From the NCBI RefSeq assembly GCF_900156095.1, contig NZ_FTMJ01000004.1, forward strand, positions 186,001-250,000: a stretch of DNA of 64,000 nt, read 5' to 3'. The DNA comes from Aeromonas sp. RU39B (lineage in GTDB: Bacteria > Pseudomonadota > Gammaproteobacteria > Enterobacterales > Aeromonadaceae). A program made the translations under genes and the position numbers. Shown here piece by piece: positions 18,881 through 27,638 of the stretch. Every line of letters starts with the position of its first letter. Within the stretch, counting starts at the first letter, position 1. The notes beneath the pieces are model-generated. The model was not told where the DNA came from. It saw only the letters and a list, made by a program, of their open reading frames with translations, and ran no database searches.

Positions 18881-18931
18881 TTAGGGAGTGTGCCACCACC
18901 AAATCAGGTTGAGGGTGAAAGTCGCTTGCAT
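18881..18931 (-). CDS. trpL: trp operon leader peptide
   Basis: A 16-residue peptide, MQATFTLNLIWWWHTP, read on the minus strand from ATG 18931 to TAA 18881-18883. An AGGA ribosome site lies eight bases upstream. The three consecutive Trp codons (18901-18893) are the classical sensor of charged tRNA-Trp: stalling here should expose strand 2 (GCGGGC) and prevent the terminator at 18789-18819. It is positioned 220 bases upstream of the first structural gene, the usual arrangement for trp attenuation. Confidence 0.95.
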   Translation of the reverse strand: MQATFTLNLIWWWHTP

Positions 18932-18968
18932 GGATAGAGTCCTGTCTCGTGCAATCTGAAGTGCCTAC

Positions 18969-18998
18969 AGTAAAACGATATTTCACCGGACAAGTCAA
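18969..18998 (-). promoter_or_regulatory. Probable trp operon promoter
   Basis: On the minus strand a perfect-looking -35 box TTGACT (18998-18993) is followed after 18 bases by TTTACT (18974-18969), 38 bases before trpL. A TrpR operator was not recognised with confidence. Confidence 0.5.
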
Positions 18999-19031
18999 GC
19001 CGCTTTTTTACCACAGGAGAGATAGCTCACC

Positions 19032-19916
19032 TTGCTGCGATTCGATCTGCACTGCCATACCACTGCCTCTGATGGCGCGCTCTCCCCAACCGAGCTGGTG
19101 CTGCGCGCCGCCGAAAAGGGGGTGGATGTGCTGGCCATCACCGATCACGACACGCTGGCGGGCTTGGCCGAGGCGGCAGAGGCTGTCGCTTCGCACCAGT
19201 TGCCGCTGCGACTGGTCAATGGCGTGGAGATCTCCACCAATTGGGAGCATCACGAAATCCATATCGTGGGGCTGGGGGTGGCGCTGACCAGTGCGCCGCT
19301 GCAGGCGTTTCTCAAAGCGCAGGCGCAGCGCCGCCGCGAGCGGGCCGAAGAGATTGGTCGTCGGCTGGAAAAGTGCGGCATCCCGGATGCGTTTGCCGGG
19401 GCGCAGGCACTCGCCGGTGACGCCGAGGTGACCCGTGCCCACTTTGCCCGCCATCTGGTCAATACCGGTGTGGTGGACTCGATACAGAAGGTGTTCAAGC
19501 GCTATCTCTCGCGCGGCAACAAGGGTTATGTGCCGGCTCAGTGGCCGGTGATGGCTGAGGCGATTGCCGCCATTCATGCCGGTGGTGGCAAGGCGGTGCT
19601 GGCCCATCCGGGGCGCTATGATCTCACCACCAAATGGATCAAACGCCTGATGGTGGCATTTGGTGAGGCGGGCGGCGATGCCATGGAGGTGTGCCTGCCG
19701 CAGCAAAGTCCCATTGAGCGCGCGAATCTCGGCCAGTGGGCAGAGGAGCACGGCTTGCTGATTTCGGTCGGCTCCGATTTTCATCAGCCGCAACCCTGGT
19801 TGGAGCTTGGTCGCGGTCTGTGGCTGCCCAAGCACGGTCAGCCCTTGTGGCAGGTTCATCCCGCCTTGTTTGGCGTGACCCTGGCCGAGGTGCAGACGAC
19901 GGATGCAAGCGCTTGA
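19032..19916 (+). CDS. rnm: PHP-domain 5'-3' exoribonuclease / 3',5'-nucleotide bisphosphate phosphatase (RNase AM)
   Basis: 294 residues, the YciV family. The polymerase-and-histidinol-phosphatase metal motifs are clear: DLHCHTTASDG (about residues 5-15), ITDHDTLAGL (36-45), VNGVEIST, and SVGSDFHQP near residue 250. Known members hydrolyse 3',5'-bisphosphonucleotides and trim RNA 5' ends, including 5S rRNA. The apparent start is TTG 19032 with AGGAGA upstream. It is divergent from the trp promoter, as E. coli yciV is from trpL, and begins the rnm-yciO-scpAB-rluB cluster. Confidence 0.93.
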   Translation: MLRFDLHCHTTASDGALSPTELVLRAAEKGVDVLAITDHDTLAGLAEAAEAVASHQLPLRLVNGVEISTNWEHHEIHIVGLGVALTSAPLQAFLKAQAQRRRERAEEIGRRLEKCGIPDAFAGAQALAGDAEVTRAHFARHLVNTGVVDSIQKVFKRYLSRGNKGYVPAQWPVMAEAIAAIHAGGGKAVLAHPGRYDLTTKWIKRLMVAFGEAGGDAMEVCLPQQSPIERANLGQWAEEHGLLISVGSDFHQPQPWLELGRGLWLPKHGQPLWQVHPALFGVTLAEVQTTDASA

Positions 19917-20036
19917 AAACGAGCGCAGAATAAGCAGATTACCAAGTGTTTCGATGATCCGTGCGACGGATCCTGTCCGGCGGCTGTGCCGTCCATTGCG
20001 TGAGCAATCGCCGGGTGATAAACCCGGGAGGTACCC

Positions 20037-20657
20037 ATGAGTCAGTATTTTTATATTCACCCAGAAAATCCGCAGGTGCGCCTGATCAGCCAGTCGGTGC
20101 AGATCCTTAAAAGCGGTGGCGTCATCGTCTACCCGACCGATTCGGGTTATGCGCTGGGCTGCCAGATGGGTGACAAGGGCGCGCTGGAGCGCATCTGCCG
20201 CATCCGCCGCATCGAAGCCGACCACGATTTTACTCTGGTATGCCGCGATCTCTCTGAGCTTGCGACCTATGCCCGGGTGGAGAACAGCGCCTTTCGCCTG
20301 ATCAAAAACAACACGCCGGGTGCCTACACCTTCATCTTCAAGGCCACCAAAGAGGTGCCGCGGCGCCTGATGAACGAGAAGAAGAAGACCATCGGTATCC
20401 GGGTGCCAGACAACAATATTGCGCTGGCACTGCTGGAGGCGCTCGGGGAGCCGCTGCTCTCGACCACCTTGATCCTGCCGGGTTCGGCCACGGCCGAGTA
20501 TGATCCGGACGAGATCAACGACAAGCTAGGCAAGCAGCTCGATCTGGTGATCAACGGCGGTTATCTCGGCGAGCAACCGACCACGGTGATCGACTTTTCC
20601 GACGATGAGCCGGTGGTGCGCCGTCGCGGCGCCGGGGATCCGACGCCGTTCGAGTGA
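20037..20657 (+). CDS. yciO: YciO, Sua5/YrdC-family protein (L-threonylcarbamoyladenylate synthase-like)
   Basis: 206 residues, the normal YciO length. The YrdC/Sua5 fold is recognised from GGVIVYPTDSGYALGCQMG (about residues 28-46), the RIRRIEADHDFTLVCRDLS region and STTLILPG. YrdC-type enzymes make threonylcarbamoyl-AMP for tRNA t6A, but YciO is a paralogue whose exact role is less certain. It has a GGGAGGT ribosome site and overlaps scpA by one base (TGATG), so it belongs to the downstream operon. Confidence 0.93.
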   Translation: MSQYFYIHPENPQVRLISQSVQILKSGGVIVYPTDSGYALGCQMGDKGALERICRIRRIEADHDFTLVCRDLSELATYARVENSAFRLIKNNTPGAYTFIFKATKEVPRRLMNEKKKTIGIRVPDNNIALALLEALGEPLLSTTLILPGSATAEYDPDEINDKLGKQLDLVINGGYLGEQPTTVIDFSDDEPVVRRRGAGDPTPFE

Positions 20658-21475
20658 TGAGCGATCCGATCGCCCTGGTCGAGGGCAAGCCCTATACCGA
20701 GCTGCCGCAGGATCTGTTTATTCCGCCGGATGCGCTGGAAGTGTTCCTCGAGACCTTCGAGGGGCCACTCGATCTGCTGCTCTATCTCATCCGGCGCCAG
20801 CAACTCGACATTCTCAACCTGCCGATCGTCGAGATCACCGCGCAGTACATGGAGTATGTCGAGCTGATGCAGGGGCTCAATCTGGAGCTGGCGGCCGAGT
20901 ATTTGCTTATGGCGGCCTGGCTGGCCGAGATCAAGTCGCGCCTGCTGCTGCCCAAGGCGCCGGAGCTGGAAGATGACGAGGGTGAAGACCCTCGGGTGGC
21001 GCTGGTTCGCCGCCTGCAGGAGTACGAGCGTTTCAAGCTCGCGGCAGAGGTGGTCGATGCCTTGCCACGGGTCGAGCGTGAGGTATTTATCGCCAGTGCG
21101 ATGCTGCCGGATTTTGGTGATTTGAAGCCGCTTGCCCCCGACGTTGCCCTGATTGAACTCGCCTTGACCCTGCAAAGTGTGGTAAAACGCGCGACTCACT
21201 TCGAGCATCATCAGATCCGGCGCGAGCAGATCCCGACCCGGGTGCGCATGGCCGAGATCCTGGCCATGCTGACGCCGGGCATGACCCTGCGCTTTGACGA
21301 GGTGCTGCGCACTGACGAGGGGCGCATGGGGGTGCTGGTCACCTTCCTGGCCTTGCTGGAGCTGTGCAAGGGCGCCCACATCTGGTTGCTGCAGGCCGAG
21401 CCGCTCGGCCCTATCCATTTTGCGTTGGCCGAGCAGGCCGATGATGCGGAGATGCTGCATGGCCCTGCCCACTGA
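20657..21475 (+). CDS. scpA: Segregation and condensation protein A
   Basis: 272 residues, a kleisin that bridges SMC heads. The N-terminal kleisin signature is ETFEGPLDLLLYLIRRQQLD (about residues 30-49), followed by MEYVELMQGLNLELAAEYLLM; a long acidic linker (ELEDDEGEDPR) and a C-terminal winged-helix part follow. ATG 20657 overlaps the yciO stop, and a GTG one codon earlier is possible. The C-terminus overlaps scpB by 17 bases. Confidence 0.93.
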   Translation: MSDPIALVEGKPYTELPQDLFIPPDALEVFLETFEGPLDLLLYLIRRQQLDILNLPIVEITAQYMEYVELMQGLNLELAAEYLLMAAWLAEIKSRLLLPKAPELEDDEGEDPRVALVRRLQEYERFKLAAEVVDALPRVEREVFIASAMLPDFGDLKPLAPDVALIELALTLQSVVKRATHFEHHQIRREQIPTRVRMAEILAMLTPGMTLRFDEVLRTDEGRMGVLVTFLALLELCKGAHIWLLQAEPLGPIHFALAEQADDAEMLHGPAH

Positions 21476-22046
21476 GCGCCTGAAGAGCTTGATTGAGGCT
21501 GCCCTGCTGGTGGCCGGTCGGCCTCTTACCATCAGTGATCTCAAGAGCACGGTGCTGGCCGATTATCCGGTCTCGACCCGCTACGTTCAGCTGCTGCTGG
21601 CCGAGCTGAAAAGCGATTACCAGTCGCGCGGCGTAGAATTGAAAGAGGTGGCTTCCGGTTGGCGCATTCAGGCCCGCCAGGAGTTCGCCGAAGAGCTGTC
21701 CCGTTTATGGAGTGAACGGGCTCCGCGTTATTCGCGGGCCGTCATGGAGACGTTAACCTTGATAGCGTATCGTCAGCCCATTACCCGGGCCGAGATTGAA
21801 GCGATTCGCGGTGTGGCGGTCTCCAGCCAGATGGTGGCAACCCTGAAAGAGCGGGGATGGGTCCGTGGTATTGGGCACAAAGAGGCGCCGGGGCGCCCCG
21901 AGTTGCTCGCCACGACCCGCGAATTTCTCGACTATTTCAACTTGAAGAGCCTGGAGCAGCTCCCCGAGCTGCTCCCGGAAGCAGAAACTCCGCTGGCGGC
22001 AGCCCTGCCGCTTGGCGGTCAACAATCAGGTATACCCGATGAGTGA
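21459..22046 (+). CDS. scpB: Segregation and condensation protein B
   Basis: 195 residues beginning [20 protein letters not shown]. Two winged-helix domains are expected; the central conserved segment is [20 protein letters not shown] followed by [10 protein letters not shown] and [16 protein letters not shown]. It is the partner of ScpA in SMC-type chromosome condensation. The frame is open further upstream, but the ATG at 21459 gives the family N-terminus and overlaps the end of scpA. Confidence 0.93.
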   Translation: MALPTERLKSLIEAALLVAGRPLTISDLKSTVLADYPVSTRYVQLLLAELKSDYQSRGVELKEVASGWRIQARQEFAEELSRLWSERAPRYSRAVMETLTLIAYRQPITRAEIEAIRGVAVSSQMVATLKERGWVRGIGHKEAPGRPELLATTREFLDYFNLKSLEQLPELLPEAETPLAAALPLGGQQSGIPDE

Positions 22047-22953
22047 AAAACTGCAAAAAGTGCTGGCCCGTGCGGGCCACGGCTCCCGTCGTGAGATGGA
22101 GGCCCTCATCACCGAGGGTCGGGTCAGCGTGGATGGCAAAGTTGCCGTTCTGGGGGATCGCGTCGAGAGCAATGTTGTGATCCGTATTGATGGTCACACG
22201 GTCAAGACCAAACCGGCAGATGAACTGATCTGTCGTGTGCTGGCTTACCACAAGCCGGAAGGGGAGATGTGCACCCGCCACGACCCGGAAGGCCGTCCTA
22301 CCGTGTTTGACCGTCTGCCTCCCCTTTCCGAAGGGCGCTGGATTGCCGTTGGCCGTCTTGACGTGAACACCTCCGGTTTGCTGCTGTTCACCACCGACGG
22401 TGAACTGGCCAACCGCCTGATGCACCCGAGCCACGAAGTGGAGCGTGAATACGCGGTGCGTGTGTTTGGCGAGATCAACGAAGCCATGCTGCAGCGTCTG
22501 CGCCGCGGTGTGCAGCTCGAAGATGGTGTGGCCAAGTTCAACAAGATCAAGCCGGCCGGTGGCGAAGGGCTGAACCAATGGATTCACGTTACCCTGACCG
22601 AAGGTCGCAACCGTGAAGTGCGCCGCCTGTGGGAATCTCAGGACGTGCAAGTCAGCCGCCTGATGCGTATCCGCTATGGCGACGTGAAGCTCGACCGCTC
22701 GGTACCCCGTGGCGGTTGGCAAGAGCTCAAGTTGGCCGAAGTGAACTACCTGCGTTCGCTGGTGGGGATGCAGTCCGAAACCGAGAGCAAGGTTGACGTG
22801 CACGCCGATAGCAAGGCGAATCGCCACAAGCAGGCTGCCCAGATCCGTCGCGCCGTCAAGCGCCACAAGGAGCAGCAATCTGCCGGTGGTCGCACCCGCA
22901 CGACCGCCTCGCGCCGTCGTCCATCGACCCGTAACTCCGGCACCGGTCAATAA
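22039..22953 (+). CDS. rluB: 23S rRNA pseudouridine(2605) synthase
   Basis: 304 residues. An N-terminal S4 RNA-binding domain ([20 protein letters not shown], residues 3-22) precedes the catalytic domain with [20 protein letters not shown], which contains the catalytic Asp. RluB isomerises U2605 of 23S rRNA. A basic low-complexity tail ([11 protein letters not shown] onward to [11 protein letters not shown]) follows. The start overlaps the scpB stop. Shared order with E. coli (yciO and rluB in the same cluster) supports the assignment over the paralogue RluE or RluF. Confidence 0.93.
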   Translation: MSEKLQKVLARAGHGSRREMEALITEGRVSVDGKVAVLGDRVESNVVIRIDGHTVKTKPADELICRVLAYHKPEGEMCTRHDPEGRPTVFDRLPPLSEGRWIAVGRLDVNTSGLLLFTTDGELANRLMHPSHEVEREYAVRVFGEINEAMLQRLRRGVQLEDGVAKFNKIKPAGGEGLNQWIHVTLTEGRNREVRRLWESQDVQVSRLMRIRYGDVKLDRSVPRGGWQELKLAEVNYLRSLVGMQSETESKVDVHADSKANRHKQAAQIRRAVKRHKEQQSAGGRTRTTASRRRPSTRNSGTGQ

Positions 22954-22973
22954 ACTGCCCCTGCCAGATACGC

Positions 22974-23001
22974 AAAGCCCGTCCACAGTGACGGGCTTTT
23001 T
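22974..23001. terminator. Bidirectional terminator between rluB and the MFS gene
   Basis: AAAGCCCGTC (22974-22983) and GACGGGCTTT (22990-22999) form a 10-bp stem with A and T runs on both sides, suitable for the convergent genes rluB (+) and the Bcr/CflA transporter (-). Confidence 0.88.
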
Positions 23002-23031
23002 GCTATTGGTGGGTCGGAAAAACGCGGTTGC

Positions 23032-24219
23032 TTACTCGCTGCGCTGGCGCATTGCCAGCAGCAACAGGCATACCGCCGAGCAGGCGGCCTGACAGAGCAC
23101 AATCACCAGCACGCTGCCGGGCAGCAGGGCTGAGCCGGCGGAGATGACTCCGGCAAACAGGAACTGGGCGGCGCCAATCAGGGCGGCGGCGGTGCCGCTG
23201 TTGTGGGTGAAATACTCCATAAAACAGGCCTGGGTGTTGGGGGTAATGGCGCCCATCACGCCGACGGTCAGCATCATGGCGGGCAGGAACAACCAGAGGC
23301 TGGGGGCAAACAGGGTCACCAATATCAGGGCCAGCAGACCGGCTCCCTGTAGCAGCAGGCCGAGGGCGAGAATCCGCTGGGGTGTGAAGTGGTTCAGCAG
23401 TTTGCGATTGGCGATATTTACCGTCAGCATCACCACCATATTGGCGCCGAACAGCAGCGAGAACTGGCCGGGGGTGGCGCCAAAGTGCTGCTGATAGATA
23501 AACGAGGCGTGGGTGATAAACAGCAGCATCACCGAGAACGAAAATGCCTGGATAAACAGAAATCGCAGTGCCGGGCGGTTGACCAGCACCGAGCCGTAGC
23601 GCGCTGTCAGGGTCATCGGGTGTGCCTGGGGAGATGCTGCGCCCACTCCCCCCACAAACACCATGCGCTTGAGCAGCAGCGCCATCAGCAGGCCATACAG
23701 AGCCAGAAAGACAAAGATGCCGGGCCAGGCGAAACGGGCCAGCAAAGTGCTACCCACCGAGGGCGCCAGCGCGGGTGCTACTACCCCGATAAGTCCGATC
23801 AGGCTGAAGAACTTGGCCGCTTCCCGTCCATGCAGGCGATCGCGCACCAGCGCCGGTACGCAGACAATCGCCCAGCCGGCACCAAAGGCCTGAACGGCGC
23901 GCAGTAACAGCAGCATGGGCAGGGTGCTGACCACCGTTAGCAAGGCGCTGGCCATGGCGAAGATCAGCAGGCCGCTGAGCATGACGTTGGCGCGGCCGAT
24001 GCGATCGGACAGCGGCCCGGCGACCAGCTGCCCGAATGCCAGCACAAACACGTACACCGAGATGCTCAGCGAGATTTCATGCACCGAACAGCCCAAATCT
24101 TGCGCCATGGCAGGAAAGGCGGGCAGGTAGGTATCAAGGGCAAACGGCCCCAGCGCCATGGTCATGGCAAGCAGAGTGGCAAAACGCAGGTTGGGGTGTT
24201 GCTGGGTATGGTGGCTCAT
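23032..24219 (-). CDS. Bcr/CflA-family multidrug efflux MFS transporter
   Basis: 395 residues with twelve transmembrane helices. Drug-antiporter hallmarks are present: the first-helix motif LDTYLPAFPAMAQDLG, motif A as GPLSDRIGRANVMLSG (about residues 68-83), and motif C-like LIGVVAPALAPSVGS (about residues 142-156). Family members export bicyclomycin, chloramphenicol or sulfonamides; the substrate here is unknown. It stands alone with its own upstream region and shares a bidirectional terminator with rluB. Confidence 0.85.
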   Translation of the reverse strand: MSHHTQQHPNLRFATLLAMTMALGPFALDTYLPAFPAMAQDLGCSVHEISLSISVYVFVLAFGQLVAGPLSDRIGRANVMLSGLLIFAMASALLTVVSTLPMLLLLRAVQAFGAGWAIVCVPALVRDRLHGREAAKFFSLIGLIGVVAPALAPSVGSTLLARFAWPGIFVFLALYGLLMALLLKRMVFVGGVGAASPQAHPMTLTARYGSVLVNRPALRFLFIQAFSFSVMLLFITHASFIYQQHFGATPGQFSLLFGANMVVMLTVNIANRKLLNHFTPQRILALGLLLQGAGLLALILVTLFAPSLWLFLPAMMLTVGVMGAITPNTQACFMEYFTHNSGTAAALIGAAQFLFAGVISAGSALLPGSVLVIVLCQAACSAVCLLLLAMRQRSE

Positions 24220-24468
24220 AGTTAAGCCTTGATTTAGTTATATCTAATTACGTTGAAGCAAAACGTGAACAAATACAACCGGTTTAACACTATCAGGTCG
24301 TGTGACGGTGAGGTGACGATAGCAACAGGCCGTCGAAAGGCATAAATGTAATCGTAAAAGCAGATTGCCTTTGCCGGAATAATCGGTTGGTTTGCTGCCG
24401 GTCACTTCTCATATGATGACGTCAATGAGGAATATCCACCCTGCACTACCCAAGTAGCAGCAACGTTC

Positions 24469-24495
24469 GCCCGGCCCACGCCGGGCTTTTTTTTT
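24469..24495 (+). terminator. Strong plus-strand terminator with no upstream gene
   Basis: GCCCGGC (24469-24475) and GCCGGGC (24480-24486) are followed by nine T residues. The neighbours on both sides are minus-strand genes, so no annotated transcript ends here. Confidence 0.85.
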
Positions 24496-24512
24496 GTTGT
24501 TGCGCAGGGTAC

Positions 24513-25610
24513 TCAGCCAACCTCGATGCGATTACGACCATTGGCTTTGGCGCGATAGAGCGCTTGATCCGCCCGGCTCAATAATTGGGCGAGCGTCTCA
24601 TGGGGACGATATTGGGCGATGCCGAAACTGGCACTTTTATGGCCGACCCGTTCAAATTCGAAGCCGTTGATGCGGCTTTGCAGATGACTGGCCAGCACAT
24701 GGGCTCGATGCTCATCCGTGTCCGGCAGCAAAATGAAGAACTCCTCGCCGCCAATGCGTCCAACCTGATCATGTTGGCGCACATTCAGGCGTAACAGGTT
24801 GGCAAAACTGCTCAGCACGTGATCACCGACGGCATGGCCGTGTTGATCGTTCACCTGTTTGAAGTGATCGATGTCGAGCATGATCACCGATACCGGGTGA
24901 ATCCCGACCGGGTCGACGCTCGTCACCTGGTCAAAGAGCTGCCCCATCTTTTCCCGGTTCCACAGGGTTGTCAGACTGTCGGTACTGGCGCTGTGCTCCA
25001 GCAGGCGTTGTTGTTGGAACAAGGCCCGGTAGGCTTGTTCCAGCACCACAGCCCCTACCAGACCAAACAGATAGGCCGACCCCGTCCACAGCAGATTGAG
25101 CAAGAGAAACTGATCCGGGGTACCCCTGAGTTCAATCAGTATCAGTGCTCCGAGCAGCGTGCTGGTGGCGGTGATAAACGCACAGCCAAGCGGCAGCACC
25201 GAGATGACAAAGGTCCATAGCAGATTCAGGTAGAGCTCAGGCACGAAGTAAGGGCTGAGCGGGGTTTGCAAGTTGATATAAAGACTGAACAGCGGCGCGG
25301 CACAGGGGATCACCATCAAGAGCGCATACATGACGTTGTGCAGACGGCGTGAAAAACTGAGGATGGCGATCAGCAGCAGGGTCAGCGGGACTACCGCAAT
25401 ATGAAACCACACCTGCAGCGGCGCTAGATCCATGCTCGCTTCGATCAAACCATAACAGGGGTAAAGCAATGCGGTAATGAAGGCGCTGTAGCGGATCTGC
25501 ACCACTTTAATGGAGCGATACCAGACCTGAAATCCGGGAAGGGGGTCAAACAGTGAGGGAGGCAACAATGAGAGCCGATTCATTGTCACAGAGCGTTCCA
25601 CAGGCGGCAT
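24513..25610 (-). CDS. Membrane-bound diguanylate cyclase (GGDEF domain)
   Basis: About 365 residues from ATG 25610, which has AAGGAA eight bases upstream; other in-frame starts exist at 25661 and 25583. Five or six transmembrane helices fill residues about 55-215, with no recognised sensor family. A GGDEF domain follows: DSLTTLWNREKMGQLF, VSVIMLDIDHFKQVND, HAVGDHVLSSFANLLR and the active site GGEEFFILLPD. An RxxD inhibitory site (RQHD) sits five residues before GGEEF, so product inhibition by cyclic di-GMP is expected. It synthesises cyclic di-GMP from GTP. Confidence 0.9.
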   Translation of the reverse strand: MPPVERSVTMNRLSLLPPSLFDPLPGFQVWYRSIKVVQIRYSAFITALLYPCYGLIEASMDLAPLQVWFHIAVVPLTLLLIAILSFSRRLHNVMYALLMVIPCAAPLFSLYINLQTPLSPYFVPELYLNLLWTFVISVLPLGCAFITATSTLLGALILIELRGTPDQFLLLNLLWTGSAYLFGLVGAVVLEQAYRALFQQQRLLEHSASTDSLTTLWNREKMGQLFDQVTSVDPVGIHPVSVIMLDIDHFKQVNDQHGHAVGDHVLSSFANLLRLNVRQHDQVGRIGGEEFFILLPDTDEHRAHVLASHLQSRINGFEFERVGHKSASFGIAQYRPHETLAQLLSRADQALYRAKANGRNRIEVG

Positions 25611-25849
25611 CGAGCGTGTTCCTTGCATGTCGGACGGGAAAGTCGTGACACCTTCTGCCACGTTAATTTCGTGATGTTAAGCACGCAATGGTGTCGCAAT
25701 AAAGTAATTGCCCCCATTCGGGTATGCCTCAAGTGAGGCATGTCTCTTGAGCCCGTCGTGTCGCTGAGCACCGCCTTGTGGCAAGGTCGCTTGTGTTCGC
25801 GCTCGTTTTGCCGTCTTCTGACAGGGTCTATCAGGAAGATGGAGGTATG

Positions 25850-26860
25850 ATGGAAACCCGCCTGACCCAAGAGTTAGCCAGCCGTTTTGCGCGCCTAGCT
25901 CTTTCACATTTGACCCGCGAATACCCCAACGAGCTGGTGCTGGCGCTGCAACATGGCGATGAGTTGGCCGAGCCCCGCCAACTGCACCCGATTTTCTATG
26001 GCAGCTACGACTGGCACTCCTGTGTGCACGGCTACTGGTTGCTGGCCCGTCTGCTGGGGCGCTTTCCCGATTTGCCCGAGCGCCCTGCCATCCTGGCGGT
26101 GATGGCCGAGCACTTTACCGATACCAAGGTGGCTGGTGAGCTGGCTTACTTCGATCATCCGCTGCACCAGCGCTTTGAGCGTCCTTATGGTTGGGCCTGG
26201 TTGTTGGCGCTGCATGGGGAGCTGGCGCAATCCCCGGAGGCGCCCTTGCGCGACCATGCCGCCGTGTTGGCGCCGCTTGCGAACCGGCTGCTGGGCCTGC
26301 TGGCTGCCTTTTTGCCCAAGGCGACCTATCCGGTGCGGGTCGGCACTCACTTCAACACCGCCTTTGCGTTGGCGCTGGCCCTGCCCTATTGCCAGTCGAT
26401 GGGGTTTGCCGCACTGGCGCGTGAGATAACCGAGTGTGCCGAGCGTTGGCATCTGCAGGATGTGGCGTGTCAGGCGTGGGAGCCCTCGGGGGATGAGTTT
26501 CTCTCGCCCTCCCTGATGGAGGCCGAGTTGATGCGCCGGGTGCTGCCAGCGGATCGTTTCGAGCCCTGGCTCTCGGCGTTTTTGCCAGCGCTGGCAAGCG
26601 GCGAGCCGGCCACCCTGTTTACACCGGCATCCGTTAGCGATCGCAGTGATGGCAAGATTGCCCATCTCGATGGGCTGAATTTGAGCCGAGCCTGGTGTTT
26701 ACGTTCGCTGGCGCGGGCACTGCCTGAGGCTGACTCGCGCCACGATCTGCTGCTTGCCAATGCCGAGCGCCACCTTGCGGCGGCGCTTACGCATCTGGCG
26801 GGTGATTACATGGGTGAGCACTGGCTTGCGACCTTCGCGCTGCTGGCGCTGGAGGCATAG
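25850..26860 (+). CDS. DUF2891 domain-containing protein
   Basis: 336 residues. The family pattern is visible as HPIFYGSYDWHSCVHGYWLL (about residues 47-66), then FDHPLHQRFERPYGWAWLL and a conserved LDGLNLSRAWCLRSLA. It is a soluble, helix-rich alpha/alpha-toroid-like protein of unknown function; no signal peptide is seen. A GGAGG ribosome site (25841-25845) precedes two adjacent ATG codons (25847, 25850). It stands alone and converges on the gene at 26863. Confidence 0.82.
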   Translation: METRLTQELASRFARLALSHLTREYPNELVLALQHGDELAEPRQLHPIFYGSYDWHSCVHGYWLLARLLGRFPDLPERPAILAVMAEHFTDTKVAGELAYFDHPLHQRFERPYGWAWLLALHGELAQSPEAPLRDHAAVLAPLANRLLGLLAAFLPKATYPVRVGTHFNTAFALALALPYCQSMGFAALAREITECAERWHLQDVACQAWEPSGDEFLSPSLMEAELMRRVLPADRFEPWLSAFLPALASGEPATLFTPASVSDRSDGKIAHLDGLNLSRAWCLRSLARALPEADSRHDLLLANAERHLAAALTHLAGDYMGEHWLATFALLALEA

Positions 26861-26862
26861 GC

Positions 26863-27483
26863 TTATTCGCTGCTGCCAGCTTGTGGCTGGCACTGCAGCG
26901 GCGGCTGGCCATCACGCTCCAGAGTGACCCCCTCTTTGGCGCGCAGCAGATTGAGGTTGCGCCCAACGTAGGAGCGATCTGTCTGCTGGCTGGCAGGCGA
27001 ATCGGCATAGGCCATCTCCTGCAGATGCAAGCCGTCCTCGCTCAGATTGATGACAGCACTGGGCAGTTCGGTCTGGTCGTAGTAGTAGACATCAAGGCTC
27101 ACCGCGTGTTCACAGCGGTAACTGACGGGCGAGGGCACCATGGTCTCGCCCCCTTTGATCTGCAATTCGCTGATGCGCTGGCGATAGCTTTGCTGCACGC
27201 AGCCGCGCACATCATCGGCTTTCGCGCACTGGTTGCGCCCTGCGAGCCAGCCGCGCTGTAGCGCCTGCTCTTTTTGCACATCCTCGGTGGGAAAATCGGC
27301 CACGGCCTTGGGATAGAGGGCCGTCAGGCGGTTGTCGAGTTCGGCCAGCGCCGGGTCGTTGCAGATCAGGGTTTCGACGGCGCCGCTGGCCTTGCTGCAA
27401 TCAAAAGAGGGGGCTGCATGGACCCACAGGGGCAGGCTGGTAAGCAGTGCCAGAGACAGACGCACACAGGATGAACGGTTCAT
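26863..27483 (-). CDS. Secreted LprI/DUF1311-like protein with MliC-like C-terminal domain
   Basis: 206 residues with a signal peptide (SLALLTSLPLWVHAA, cleavage after about residue 24). Residues about 27-110 form an LprI-type (DUF1311) domain with the usual cysteines: SFDCSKASGAVETLICNDP, LDNRLTALYPKA and QRGWLAGRNQC. After it, YRCEHAVSLDVYYYD and the final PLQCQP resemble an MliC-type membrane-bound lysozyme-inhibitor fold. A role in periplasmic protection from lysozyme is inferred from both families. It is convergent with the DUF2891 gene, only two bases away. Confidence 0.75.
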   Translation of the reverse strand: MNRSSCVRLSLALLTSLPLWVHAAPSFDCSKASGAVETLICNDPALAELDNRLTALYPKAVADFPTEDVQKEQALQRGWLAGRNQCAKADDVRGCVQQSYRQRISELQIKGGETMVPSPVSYRCEHAVSLDVYYYDQTELPSAVINLSEDGLHLQEMAYADSPASQQTDRSYVGRNLNLLRAKEGVTLERDGQPPLQCQPQAGSSE

Positions 27484-27638
27484 GGGACTCTCCTCGTAAA
27501 GTGCGAAGGGCCTCTACTACACCACGCAGCGGGGTTTACTGCACGTAGCGCGCTGCGCCGCTGCGCCAGAGGGTGGCGGAGCCTGTTCATGGTTTGTCAG
27601 GGTGGCTCTGTTAGGGTAGGGGTATCAAGGAGGTGCCG

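Noticed and set aside
19008-20225. Minus-strand open frame of 405 codons
   Set aside because: Antisense to rnm and the start of yciO; no recognisable motif.
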